Positions 12,513 to 23,921 of a stretch of 64,000 nt of DNA are shown piece after piece. The position numbers and the translations under genes were made by a program. The stretch comes from Dipetalonema caudispina (taxonomy: Eukaryota > Nematoda > Chromadorea > Rhabditida > Onchocercidae), in contig JABVXV010000185.1 of the NCBI GenBank assembly GCA_013365325.1, positions 56,930 through 120,929 of the forward strand. Direction: 5' to 3'. The notes below the pieces were generated by a model, which was given only the letters and a program-made list of their open reading frames with translations, was not told where the DNA came from and did not search any database. How positions within the stretch are numbered: position 1 is the first letter of the stretch; every line of letters starts with the position of its first letter.

Positions 12513-13502
12513 TTGAAGGAACAGTATTAAACTATTCCATTGAAAAAATCTACCCCAAGCATCCACTATTAATGACATTTGATGAATTTTAAATTTTGCA
12601 GAATATTATTCATCAATTAAACAAAAATATTACGAGATTTTCATTAATATAGTAACATGAATGATAGATATGTAATAAAAACATTTCAGCTTGTAGCTTT
12701 CTTATTTACAGCCTTCAACAAAATAACTGCGACTATTATTTTTGGGTATTACTTGAAAATTTCTTCCATCATCGATAATTTAAAATGATATCAGCATCTC
12801 AAAACAGTCACAGTTAGTGATGGAATCAAATGCACATACGCAATTGTACTTCCCCATGTAAATATTTATAGTTACTGTGTAAAAAATTTGTACATTTCCC
12901 GAAAAGTAACATTCCAGCAGTGTAGGCAATACACGTATTTTTTCGAAAGACGAAATGAAGGCGGAGATGATTAGTTGATAGTAGATCAAGAACTGTTGCT
13001 AGAAGGGTGAGGAATTTAAAAATATTACTTCGAAATTATCACAAAAGTTTCATTATTCCAAAATCAAATTTAACGGGTCTAAAATAAGAATTCGGATACT
13101 CTAAGGAACAAGACCATATCAAGTTAATAAAGAAAAGGATAATGGAAAAAAATATGTATTTCCTTTACAATTGTTAGTTTAAAGAAGATTCTAGTTTGAC
13201 TTCTAATTTAGTTCCAGTCAATTTCGAGATATATTTGCTTATCTCTTAAAGATTTCAAACTTAATTTCAGCTCATTATTGGCATACACGTGTTAAATCCA
13301 CCAATTTTGTCTTTTAATCGATGGAATAATAGAACCTAAGTGCTAAGTGCTAACTTTCGGAAAAATGAAGATGAGAAATAAAAGAAGATAAAAGGATTTA
13401 AATCGAAATACATGAAAACTTTTAACAATAAATAATGTGAAGAACAGCAGAGTATCGGTCTAATTTCTTCAAATGATATCCAGAAAATGTTCTATCTTCT
13501 CT

Positions 13503-16471
13503 CTATTTCGGACTATGCTCTTCCGGAAAGAGCATCTTTCCTTCGACAATTTTGCCAATATCTTTGAATGATGCCTGTTGCGATCCACGTTTTGCTGGTT
13601 TCGGCATTAAAGGACCGGGACGCCAACCAATAAAGGAAACAATTTGGAAACTTGCTGGACATGGAGCATCATCGCGAGAAAACATTGACCTGAAATAATT
13701 TTGCTTGACAGACAAACAAGCAACATTCATAAAGGAAGATTTATACAAAAAGAAACATCTCGAAAGCTTCTCTCTCGTAACTAAATTTATACGACATCCT
13801 ACCTATAAATAGCGTCAGCGGCTATCAGAATATCTCTCCTAAGGTGCATTGATCGATTTCGTAATGCATTCGATTCACCCATACTTTGCAAATCATAGAG
13901 CAAAGCAAAGATGTTCGGATAACCAACCTGGAAAAAGCATATTTTGAAAATTAGAAAAAGTAGAAATCAATCTGGAAAAGAATGGCATGCCAATTTCTGG
14001 TGCAATTTAACAAGCTTCAGCATTTGGTAAACCTCAGCAATATTATTGGTTCCTCAGTTTGAAATTAGATTATTTTCAATGCCATGAAAACAGAAGTTGA
14101 TCGACCAGTGATCAGACGTTGTCTTTAAATGGAAAATTACTATTACCGTAAGCTCATCGGTGTCCAATGTGATCATTCCGAAACCAGCCCGACTCATCAG
14201 CGACCCGACATCGTCTGCCCGAACAAACGGTGAAATGTGCAAACCAATGCCACCCAACCTCTCCATTTCAGCTAATTGTAAGGCTATCCGAAGTTCGTGT
14301 AATGTTTCATTGGCTAGCATAGCACCAATAAGAGGGCAATCAGGACGAAGGATTGATAAACAACGCGAAAACCTGAAATCCTGTAGGATAAATAGCACAG
14401 GAGTTCATTGCATTACATTAAAATTTAAATCTGAATTCTACATCACAATCTAGCAATTCAGAAATAAAATCAATGTAAAATAAAACAAAACGATACAAAA
14501 ACGCGTTGGAATATCAGAGTCATGTTACTTACAACTCTTCCCTTTCCAATAAAAAGTTCATTACTTTGAGGAAATTGATCAGGTAGCACTCTGTGGGGAC
14601 AAGTAAACCCGTTAATAAATAAATAATGTAAAGATACGTATCAATGTTATGGGATGGTACCTATTATAGCACTAGTAAGTAATAGCAATGTTTGGCATCT
14701 TCTTTATCTCAAAAGATTGATAGAACAAACAAACAGAAACCATTTAGCGAGATCATTTATCCAGTGAGCACTAAGACTGGACACTATCAAATCAGCTGAC
14801 TTTTCCCGGAAAGGTGCCATTGATTCGTCTGCAACGACACCCAAAACAGGCACTTCAGGATCGGCCGCACTTCTACTTCGTCGTATCAGTCCTTCGCTCA
14901 TATCACATTGAATGATGATACCCACATTTTCCTGTGTATTCATAGGCACTTCAACTACTGGTAAATCCACATTTTATGTCTATATGCAATTCCAACCCTC
15001 TTCCATGCAAACTGTTTTATTTTATTCAACCTTTCTCAAAATATTTTCTTACGAATTTCTTATGATGAAATTATGAAAATTTATTACAATGATAAATAAA
15101 CTATGTGCAGGCCTTCTGCTAGGAACATGATTGTATACCAAAGAAAGATGTCTAAGGCTTTTTTCAAAAAGCTTGTGATGCCAGTAGTTAAATCGTTCCA
15201 ATAAATTTACGGATTAATCTTTTTCATTTGTCAATACTTATACATCAATCAACATCTTTTCGGATTACTTATTAATTGTTTCTATTCCTTTATCATCTAA
15301 TTGTTCTTATTCTCAAATTGCGATATGTAATTAGTTGAAACTACTGCGTAACTCATATATCCATTACTTGAATTGAAAATTATGAAGGCCCTGACTTAAC
15401 ATACCATTATCCATCAGACAAAAATGGACAATAGACGATTTATTAAGTTTAAAATCACCTTAATCAAATTCATAGCAACATGTCCATTACCGCATCCGAT
15501 ATCAATGCAAACATCGTTGAATTTTGTTAAATCGAATACCTTATCCGCCACACGATAAGCTATTTCATCCTGAAATCTATTCATCACGAACGCTTTCAAT
15601 GATTTCAGAATTCTATATACATGAATTGGGAAAGTTCTTTCCCATTGAAACTTCGAAAATTACGAAGCATTGATAAAATTAATTAGAAAAAATTTGTTGT
15701 CACTAAATACAAGTGTTCGAGTTTTTTTACATAATTTGTCGACATCCAATCTTTTTTGATTCAGTGAAAGTTATCATGCCTTTCTTCTCACTGCCTATTT
15801 AAATCATGTGTAATCTTATACCATTAACAGAATTCTACTTTACATTCATGTCAATCTAAAAACAAAATATCTTACCATAGTCTCTTGAAAATTTCATTCT
15901 ATTTTATTTCAAAAGGTTAGCAAATGTAAAATAACGATGTAAATTTGTAATAATCAATGGTACAAATTCACGAAAATGTACACTAACATGAAAACTCCTA
16001 ACTTTGTAGCGTACGACAATTCATTATTCACATTCCGTTACTTATTTCTATCCAATTGCATATTTCCACATGTGATTATATATTTCAGTGTCATATGTTA
16101 GTTTCGGTTAGTAAGGGAACATATGACTCCAAAAGTTGATAAGTGAATTTCAAATTTAAACCTTTCAGCAAAGCATTGACCAAAAGAGAATAATTATTAA
16201 TGTAAGATATTTTTTGTAATATAAAAGTGAAAATTAAATAACTGACTTTGACATACTGACAAACATCATAATCATCCAATTGAGCAGCTCTGTTGCGTTG
16301 AATTCTTTTTGCTTCACGATCGAAAATTATGGTACCTTCCGAAATGGTGCATAAATGCTTACCGAATGTTTTCTTTTTAAGGGTGATCTCACCGAAACAT
16401 CTCCATAAATTTCTCGATAAATTATGCAACAGAGGCAAAACTACATGAGAACAAGGTGGCCAAGATGCCAT
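13503..16471 (-). CDS. NDUFAF5: NDUFAF5, mitochondrial complex I assembly methyltransferase-like protein
   Basis: Six exons join in phase to about 354 aa (human protein about 345): 16471-16247, 15569-15459, 14931-14741, 14372-14147, 13927-13803, 13689-13503. In the family this mitochondrial protein modifies the NDUFS7 subunit during early complex I assembly. Visible hallmarks, in order: a basic N-terminus suited to mitochondrial import; 'FDREAKRIQRNRAA'; the SAM-binding motif I 'CIDIGCGNGHVAM' at about residues 96-108; 'VVADESMAPF' and 'DLIVSSLSAHWINDLAKW'; 'PLIGAMLANETLHELR'; 'GGIGLHISPF'; 'SRAGFGMITLDTDE'; 'MGESNALRNR'; and the C-terminal 'GWRPG...KRGSQQASFKDIGKI'. The start is chosen because the ATG follows a splice acceptor (TTTCAG) by one base, which suggests trans-splicing. 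A spare 58-nt exon candidate lies between exons 3 and 4. ALG3 lies just upstream on the same strand. Confidence 0.93.
14533..14590 (-). other. candidate cassette (poison) exon in NDUFAF5
   Basis: A 58-nt stretch flanked by a strong acceptor (GTCCCCACAG) and a consensus donor (GTAAGT) in the intron between NDUFAF5 exons 3 and 4. Inserted between the normal splice sites it makes TGA exactly at the junction. Used with a donor 6 nt further downstream (after 14735) and an acceptor 8 nt further upstream (before 14380), it adds 24 in-frame residues. Confidence 0.4.
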
Positions 16472-16480
16472 CCTGAAATC
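16472..16480 (-). promoter_or_regulatory. likely trans-splice acceptor of NDUFAF5
   Basis: Reading the minus strand, GATTTCAG is followed by a single G and then the ATG. This is an intron-type 3' splice site with no coding exon upstream that fits, as expected for spliced-leader addition. The leader itself is not encoded here. Confidence 0.5.
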
Positions 16481-17569
16481 AACCTGTCTTCTGAATTATT
16501 ATGTCAAAATTTCGTTTTAAATGTGAAGAGAAAAAAGAACAAAAGAATATGCTAATATGGATATTATATTGATTATAATCAAAATCGACTTCTCAAATTT
16601 AAAACCACTGCAGGAAATTCCTCATGAACGACCGATCTTCCAGCGTATTCAAACAAAGTATACAGTGCGAACATTCAGATAATATAAGCCATGCTATTTG
16701 AAACGATCATATCTAATAATGTTTATTATCCATATTTTACAGGAGAGTTTTAAGAAAAACCCACTTAATCCACTTTACATACCAGCTATATAATTCGAAT
16801 AGAATATACATTCAACAAGAGAAATTAAGAAAAAAATTTGAAAATATGTGTACAGATAAACATAAATCATTATATGATTACCCAGCCGATCATTTCACTT
16901 TGATACCTCAGAAATAAGAATAAAATAAACAGTAAAAGAAAGTCTATTCCATTGACCTAAAAACTGATACGGTAAAAATTAGAGGAATAGGAGAGATGAA
17001 ATACCAGTTTTGTGCATCCAAACTCTAAAAAGCATAGCAATCTAATAGTATTATACCTTTGAAATATCGACAAGGTTTAATGTTCTCATTACAAACAACA
17101 CGATAATTCCATTATTATGGATAACATTCCTATTTAACTGCAGAAATACTATTACCTATTTAATTTATGTAATTCATTTAATGATTTCAACCTTACGTTT
17201 TATTTCCTTTTATCATTTATGACGAGGTGTGTTCAGCTTATCGCTTAGGTTGTCAAGGGAGAGAAAGTAAAAAGTTGGGAATTTGTAGATGCGCTTCTTT
17301 ACTGATCGATCTATTCATAAAGTCTTAGAAGCTGAGTATTATAAATTCATGCAAACTTTTGTCAACAACCATTTTTGAGTAACTACAGTTTCCTTAATAT
17401 TCAAATCCTCCTACTATTTCTTCCATTATTTTGACTCGTCCTAAAATTTTGCGCCTTTTGATCTAGCCTTAAAACTATTAAGACGAACTTGAGTATATGC
17501 TAATACAGCACAAGTAATTCCCCATGACCCAAGAAATCATTTAAATTAGACAAAAGAGCCAAAAAAGAT
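16481..17569. other. 1.1-kb spacer between ALG3 stop and NDUFAF5 start
   Basis: No coding exons found. On the minus strand this is downstream of the ALG3 stop and upstream of the NDUFAF5 trans-splice acceptor, so it would be 3' UTR plus an intercistronic spacer if the two genes form an operon. Confidence 0.5.
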
Positions 17570-20500
17570 TCACATAATTTTGTGTTTTTTCAGATTGCTA
17601 TCAGTATAATAATCATGTATCAATATATAAAATATGGCTATGTGAAAGCAATGAAGCATTGTTGAACTGACAATTGTCGAGGGATAGGTGTTCCAGCATA
17701 TTTCGATTCCAACAAGAATACAACATCTAAAAGTCTACAACGTTTATATTGATTTTTTAAATGTTCATAACACAAACAGTTCTATGTAGATATCAATATT
17801 TTGATGCTCGTCATAATCTAGTCAGTATCTATCTGTCTCGCAATTTATACATTTAGAGCAAGTAAACAAGCCAAGTTCCATTCTTCACTAGATTTTCTTA
17901 ATAGCTGATGTTTGCCAGAAAAATATATCAAACATTTGTGTAATTCTCCGCTTTCACTTATAGCATCAGATTCAGGCTACGTAGGAAATTACGGAAGAAA
18001 GGCAAAATTTGGTTAAAGAACATACCGTAAGATTATCGACAATAGTGATACAGCACCAGCAGACCTGTAAATTTGAATCACATTTGATTTATGTCTACAA
18101 AGAATTAAATAATTTTGCATTTCGATACATTTCATTAACACCAAGAAAAACATATTGCAAATATTTCTACGATAATGAAATCTATCAGTATTATATCATT
18201 GGATTCAAACAATAAGGAAAAAATAAAAGATTTACTTTGGCGTGGTTGTTACTCCATCCGTGAAAAACCAATCACTATTGAACGGCAAACCAGCAAACAG
18301 CAAGTAAGGCAATGTATAAAAGTACCAACTGTAAAACTGATAATGCAATGACCGGGCAACACATATACCGATCAAATTTGCTGTGAACAAAGCTATAAGC
18401 ATTTCTGAAAATTCATCAACTGCTTCAAAAAATAATGATTGATCTAATCTAACTTAAAAATTAGCATCATCCACTAAACCACAAATACCGAACTGGATAT
18501 CTAACAAAATATCACTACACTGATATAGAAGCTTTTTCTTAATACAATGATATAGAGATTGAACAACAGAAAGAGTTATTCACGTTTTTTAGAATTAAAA
18601 TGGAACAAAACAAAAAGGAATACATACCATTAGTGCTCAACAACAATTTACCACAGCTCACTGATAATATATGCATATATCCTCCATATCGCCTGAAACC
18701 TTATACTTTCCTTATTTTATGATTTAAAAAAAAATTTCTGCACCACTCTAAATCCTTTGCTTATGCAGTCAGGTTATGGAGACAATCTGATAATGGCTAT
18801 TTCACCCTCTCATATATATATAACGTACTGAGAAAACTTAATTATTCGTTATATTTATGACATTTTATATTTGCTCAAGTTATAGACGCAAATATCTTGC
18901 AACAAAATGAAAAAGTACAACTGCACCAACAGACATAGATCTCTAGAATCTGGAAAAGAATTCTGCTAGGCGAAAAAAATCAACGCCTAACTTGGTAACA
19001 ACTAAGTCAAGCGATGATTCTATTTTGGTAAAAACTAAAGCTGAATGACATAAATAATACCTAAACCATAAGTGTCCGGCAAGGAAAAGCAGAACAATGT
19101 GAGCAGCCAATAATAATATGTGAAATCGATAATCCAAAAATATCGCTTCTGATAAAAACCGCCAATTCACTGTCCATTTGAACAGAAAAACTCTACCCAA
19201 GTCGAACGATCTTTGTACGTATGAAAATGGATCATACAGTAAGAATGGAAGTGCTACGACAATCTATAAATCTAACATATAATTACAAAATGAAGATAAA
19301 GGAAGTGCTGCAAAGTCTTCAGAATATCAAAATTATTACTATTTCAACAATCTCATCCTTGATGATATCAGCGCTTAATTTTTTTCACTGTGGTTTTCGG
19401 ATAAGAGCAATACGTTAATTTGAAGCGTTCTTTGGTTACAAACAGTAAAATTCCTATCTGCAAACACAGAGTTAACACATCTTTCATTCCTTCCTATCTC
19501 ATTTTCTCAGGTATCAGAACGCATGCAAGAGAAAAAACTGTGCAAAAAATATACATTACTCCTATGTGTGTTAACTCGTTTACCTGAACCATAGCGCATA
19601 ATACAATTGTTTTGAACGTATTCCAATAACCAGTATTCAAAAGGAGGATAAACAGAAGTGCTGGAGAAAACAATAATGTATTCATTTTCACTGACACAGC
19701 CAAACTGAAAACACTGCTAAGTTAAATGTGATTTGAATGAAAATTTTTGCAACCTCTCAAACTTTCAAAATCAAATTAATTTATAACTAATACAACAAAA
19801 GACAGAACCTGTAAAATATGGAGCCAATTCGAAAATGATGGCCAATCCACAAATTGACAGCCAGATAAAAAAACAACATTGCAACAGGATCATTGAATAA
19901 TCGAAGAAGATAGATGGAATGAATCCGATACGATATACAGCATAATATAATGAGCACAAACGGAGGTAACTAAAAAAGAAAAAACGACCCTATTCACAAC
20001 AATGCTGAATTAATTCACTTATTTCAAAAAAAAAGTGAAATTTCGAAAATTTCAAAGTGAACTAATGTATGCGAATGTTATGCAACTGTAAGGCTAATTA
20101 GATGTAAAACATTTATCAACCAGTAATTCGAATGTTGTGAAAGAAACAAATTTCATGATTGCTTTTTGATTTTAGTTCAGTAAATCGCTGTTACAAACAA
20201 AATAATTCAAACTGTTCTCCTTAAATCAGCATGAGCTGTATTGCAAAAAAAGGAAAATTTGAAACAATAATTCCATTCTCAAACAATAATGTGAAATCGG
20301 TCCAAAACTTACCCTATAACTCATATAGTATATACGGAAAACTAATAATAAGCTTGTCAAATACAGAAACTCGAAAATATATTGCGCCGTACGGATATCT
20401 TTTCCAGCGTTAGTGATACGTGAAAGAACTAAATAAAACCAAATATGTCCAGCAGGATACCTATAAATCATCCAATCAGGTTCATTTAATGATTTAAAAG

Positions 20501-21119
20501 ATATATCCTTCTATTCATCTCGCTGTAAACATTTTTCGCAAATTATCAACTCGTTAGTTCATAGAGTAGATGTTCATAAGTACTATTCACTTGTTTTATC
20601 GCTGTGCAACGTATCAAAGAATTCGCCTACATTTCCGAGATAGCCATACACCAAAAGCATTTAAACAACTGAAGATCAATTATGCCAATCTTGTTGTCAT
20701 CAAAACTTTCAAGTTACCATCCTATAGTTCTTTACGAATTACATACTAAACGTGAAATTACTTAAAGAAAAACAAAAAATTGAGATAAATCAAAAATTAA
20801 CTAACACAACAGGACCGGTATCACCTTCAATTTTCGAGTAATTACGAATCCCTTGTTCGTAGCAGCTCACTTGCTGTATGTAAGTAGACCAGTCTATTTC
20901 CGTATCTGCAAACGTCACTTTTTTTATTAGAAGAATAAATCATTCAGAAAAACAGTCTAATTGATGACAGATCTTTTAGAATACGAAAACAAAAAACTCA
21001 CATGGTACTTTCTGGATAACCAACGTGCATAAAACTGCATCAAATACCCAGAAAAATACGGCAAATATTTTGAAATTTACTGGATTGATATGAAATAAAA
21101 ATGTGATTAACGAAGACAT
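17570..21119 (-). CDS. ALG3: ALG3, Dol-P-Man:Man5GlcNAc2-PP-Dol alpha-1,3-mannosyltransferase
   Basis: Ten exons join in phase to about 415 aa (human about 438): 21119-21002, 20905-20806, 20460-20313, 19969-19809, 19704-19584, 19263-19061, 18692-18628, 18404-18269, 18064-18026, 17726-17570. ALG3 is a multi-pass ER membrane enzyme that adds the first mannose from dolichol-phosphate-mannose on the luminal side when the N-glycan precursor is built. Family landmarks in order: '[13 protein letters not shown]', '[18 protein letters not shown]', '[11 protein letters not shown]', '[15 protein letters not shown]', '[20 protein letters not shown]', '[20 protein letters not shown]' and '[13 protein letters not shown]'. 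Many hydrophobic helices are visible. The 39-nt exon 18064-18026 is the least certain; it is needed to keep the frame into '[14 protein letters not shown]'. An acceptor TTTCAG sits four bases before the ATG. It lies upstream of NDUFAF5 on the same strand. Confidence 0.92.
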
Positions 21120-22527
21120 TTTCTGAAATGGAGGACAAGCCATATTAGCTCTTACTATGACAATGAATTAGCAAGGAAAAATTATTGAAAGACGAAATAT
21201 TAAAGTCGCGCATCACAACAAATGGTACCGAGAACTTCAGGAAATCCAACTAGAGATAAGAAACAAATTATTTTATGAAACAATACTGTCTTTAAAGTGA
21301 AATTAAATAACAACCTTACTCATACTATTAACCAATATTAACAATGATGGCTGTACCATGTGTCAGCATTATTAAATCCGCAATGTCCATAACCTTCAAA
21401 ACCGCTACCAGTTTTGAGACTTCCACATACCGTTCATAAACATCCCGAAATATAACATGGTCTCTATAACGTCTGCAACATCCCACATTTCAGAAAACTA
21501 CCCGTGAAGTGCATAACTTTCAGCTGTCAGATAATGTTTTCGTAGTTCGGTTGCTTATTCATTCCCTTCCATATTTCACCGGTACATCAAACGGAAGAAA
21601 ACAAACTTCTCCGGCAAGAAAAGTTTCTGTGAAACATTTCACAAAACTCAGATTCTAATTAACTTTGATGTCAGACAAATATGCTGCAAAAACCAGCCGG
21701 GTGGTATTACAAACTAATTTTTATAAACTGTCATTTTAAAACTATATAAAAGAGAGGGAGAAGTATATGCGAATATGATATATAACATGTGAACTGGACA
21801 AGGAATTCTCTTTCATGACTTTATTCCCTTTATTGGAATAAATTGAATCTAATTAAAATTCTTGAATTAAACAGTGCATAAACAATTCAAATACCATACG
21901 TCAATACAATTACTCGCACAAAATTCTTTGACGAAATCCCAGAAAAATTCATTCAGGAATCCGAATAAACAACCTGTCACAAAAATTCACCAAAATGTTA
22001 TTAACCATTTACCATCTTTTCCGGACATCTTCCTTCACAATGAACTTTACTATCCTACTATAGCCCTCATCATTCACTTACAAGAATTACTGCTCAAAAA
22101 TTTTTAGTTTTACAACTTTCTTTCAATTTGTTTAAGCATTCTATCAATCTAGAAGCAATGGAATTATCTTTCTACAAATGAGGAAGCTGTTAATTCATGA
22201 AATTTACCTAACATATATGAAAAGAAATACCAGTAAATGATGCCTTGAGTTCGTCTCTTTTCCAGATCTTCGTTTCTTTTTTAGAAATTAAAATTTCGAG
22301 AATTTCAAAGTACCTTTGTAATTCTTACCTATCCTTTCTCAAGGCAACTCTTATCAGGAAAATGTCATCACTATGATCAGGATTAGAAACTGCCATATTT
22401 GCACATTACTATCATTTCTAAGCATTCTCAAACTTGCCATACAACTTCAAGTTTCACTGTAATACAGAGATATTTACTTTAACCAAGCATGCGTTGACAT
22501 AGTGTTTTGTGAATCCCACTAATACTA

Positions 22528-22609
22528 TTAGTATTTCGCACACTCCACGCCTTCTGCAATAGGAATTCTTTTCTCGACTTGAATCTTCATCACTTCCATA
22601 TTATCTTGC
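22528..22609 (-). other. exon-like stretch ending in a stop, unassigned
   Basis: Minus strand: acceptor TATTGTTGCAG, then an open frame with ATG at 22599 reading MEVMKIQVEKRIPIAEGVE and ending at TAA 22528. The codon texture is unlike the surrounding DNA. A consensus donor (CTTAAG|GTAAGT) lies just upstream at about 22659, but its frames are closed when joined. It could be a short trans-spliced ORF, a terminal exon of a decayed gene, or chance. Confidence 0.2.
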
Positions 22610-23746
22610 CTGCAACAATACATTATATTTTCAAATTATCATCAATATCCTTGATCCACTTACCTTAAGGAAGGAGAAGTGAGATCAGCAACACATTACT
22701 CGAACAGGTCTCATTCTGTCATTCATAAAGTAATCCGAGCAAAATAGATGGAATAAAAACTATCCAATTTAGAACCCTTCTGATGCAACCAAGATAACTT
22801 TAAAGCACTTATTCGGTACGATCATTTACAAAAGATAACAAAACTGACAAACTAAACACGGCTAAACTTTGTGGGTTATAAATAACGCTATCATATAAGT
22901 GATAAAACAAAAAACCTGACAACTCACATGTACCAGCTTATAATACATAATAAGAGCTTACAATAGGTATGATAACAGCTTACAATAATTTTACAATATG
23001 CAACAATAACTGACAACAGACAATAATCTCTATACTACTCAGCCAATAATATTTATTACATCTATTAATAACTAACACCAATAAATAATGACTTATAGTT
23101 TGATGTGAAGAAAGAATATAAACGAAATAACTAATCTTAGAAAAATGGATGATATATTTGGAAGTTTAAATTGATGATTACGAAAATCAACGACAAAGAA
23201 ACTATCTGATCATTTCCTTCCACTTCATACTTCCAACTTTTACATCAATTATCGATGCAACAAAATCAACAAGATAATTCCATAGTAAATACATATAAAA
23301 AAGAAAAAAAAAAACAATTTATCCCAACGAATCAATCAAAACCATCGGTTCCCCATTGTGAGACGTTACAATTGCATTCAAAACTAATATAGCTAATTTG
23401 TAATGAATTATTAGTGGTTCAATTTCAATTTCTCATACTACCGTGCTATTTTGTCACTTACTTGTAATCTCTACTATTTTACATTATAAAAGTAAAACAC
23501 TCTTTTTTTTTATGTCCTTTCCATCTTTTACACGTAACGTATAAAGACAAATCATACTATTTTTTGATTTCTCTAACATACTACCGGGCGTTTCAGACAT
23601 GTAATATTTTTTGACGTTGAAATTTGAATTACGAGAAGAAATTGAATTTTATAAAAAAAAAAAAACTCATACATTAATTCTTTATTTTAACATTTTATCA
23701 TAATATTATGATAATTTGAAATTTAAAAACAATTTTAAAAAATTTC

Positions 23747-23921
23747 GATTTATTTTATCATAGATTTTCAAATTACTGATGAAATTAAAATTTACTGATG
23801 AAATTAAAAAACTGATGAAATTAAAAAGAAATTAAAATTTACTGATGAAAATTTTTCAAATTACTGATGAAATTAAAAAATTACAATTTCATCAGTAATT
23901 TGAAAATCTGTAAAATAAATC
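23747..23921. repeat. inverted repeat / hairpin with internal TACTGATGAAATTA units
   Basis: Arms 23853-23874 and 23885-23906 are perfect 22-bp reverse complements (TTTTCAAATTACTGATGAAA...) around a 10-nt loop. An outer copy of the left arm with further matching flank (GATTTATTTTA...AGATTTTC, from 23747) pairs with 23885-23921. Between them the ACTGATGAAATT unit recurs several times in direct orientation. Confidence 0.85.

Larger units (their letters stand above)
3192..13502. other. 10-kb gene-poor, repeat-rich region
   Basis: No multi-exon gene could be assembled here on either strand. The stretch holds many poly(A)/poly(T) runs of 12 to over 30 bases, microsatellites at 5017-5101, 5256-5731 and 7742-7935, a duplicated 59-bp element, and two isolated exon-like stretches (4621-4806 and about 11172-11276), all listed separately. 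The part just left of 13503 should include the 3' UTR of the minus-strand NDUFAF5 gene; sequence from about 12.6 kb rightwards is more complex and poor in homopolymers. Confidence 0.5.

Noticed and set aside
12780..12989. Minus-strand 69-codon frame downstream of NDUFAF5
   Set aside because: No domain or usable acceptor. It lies where the 3' UTR or flank of NDUFAF5 is expected.
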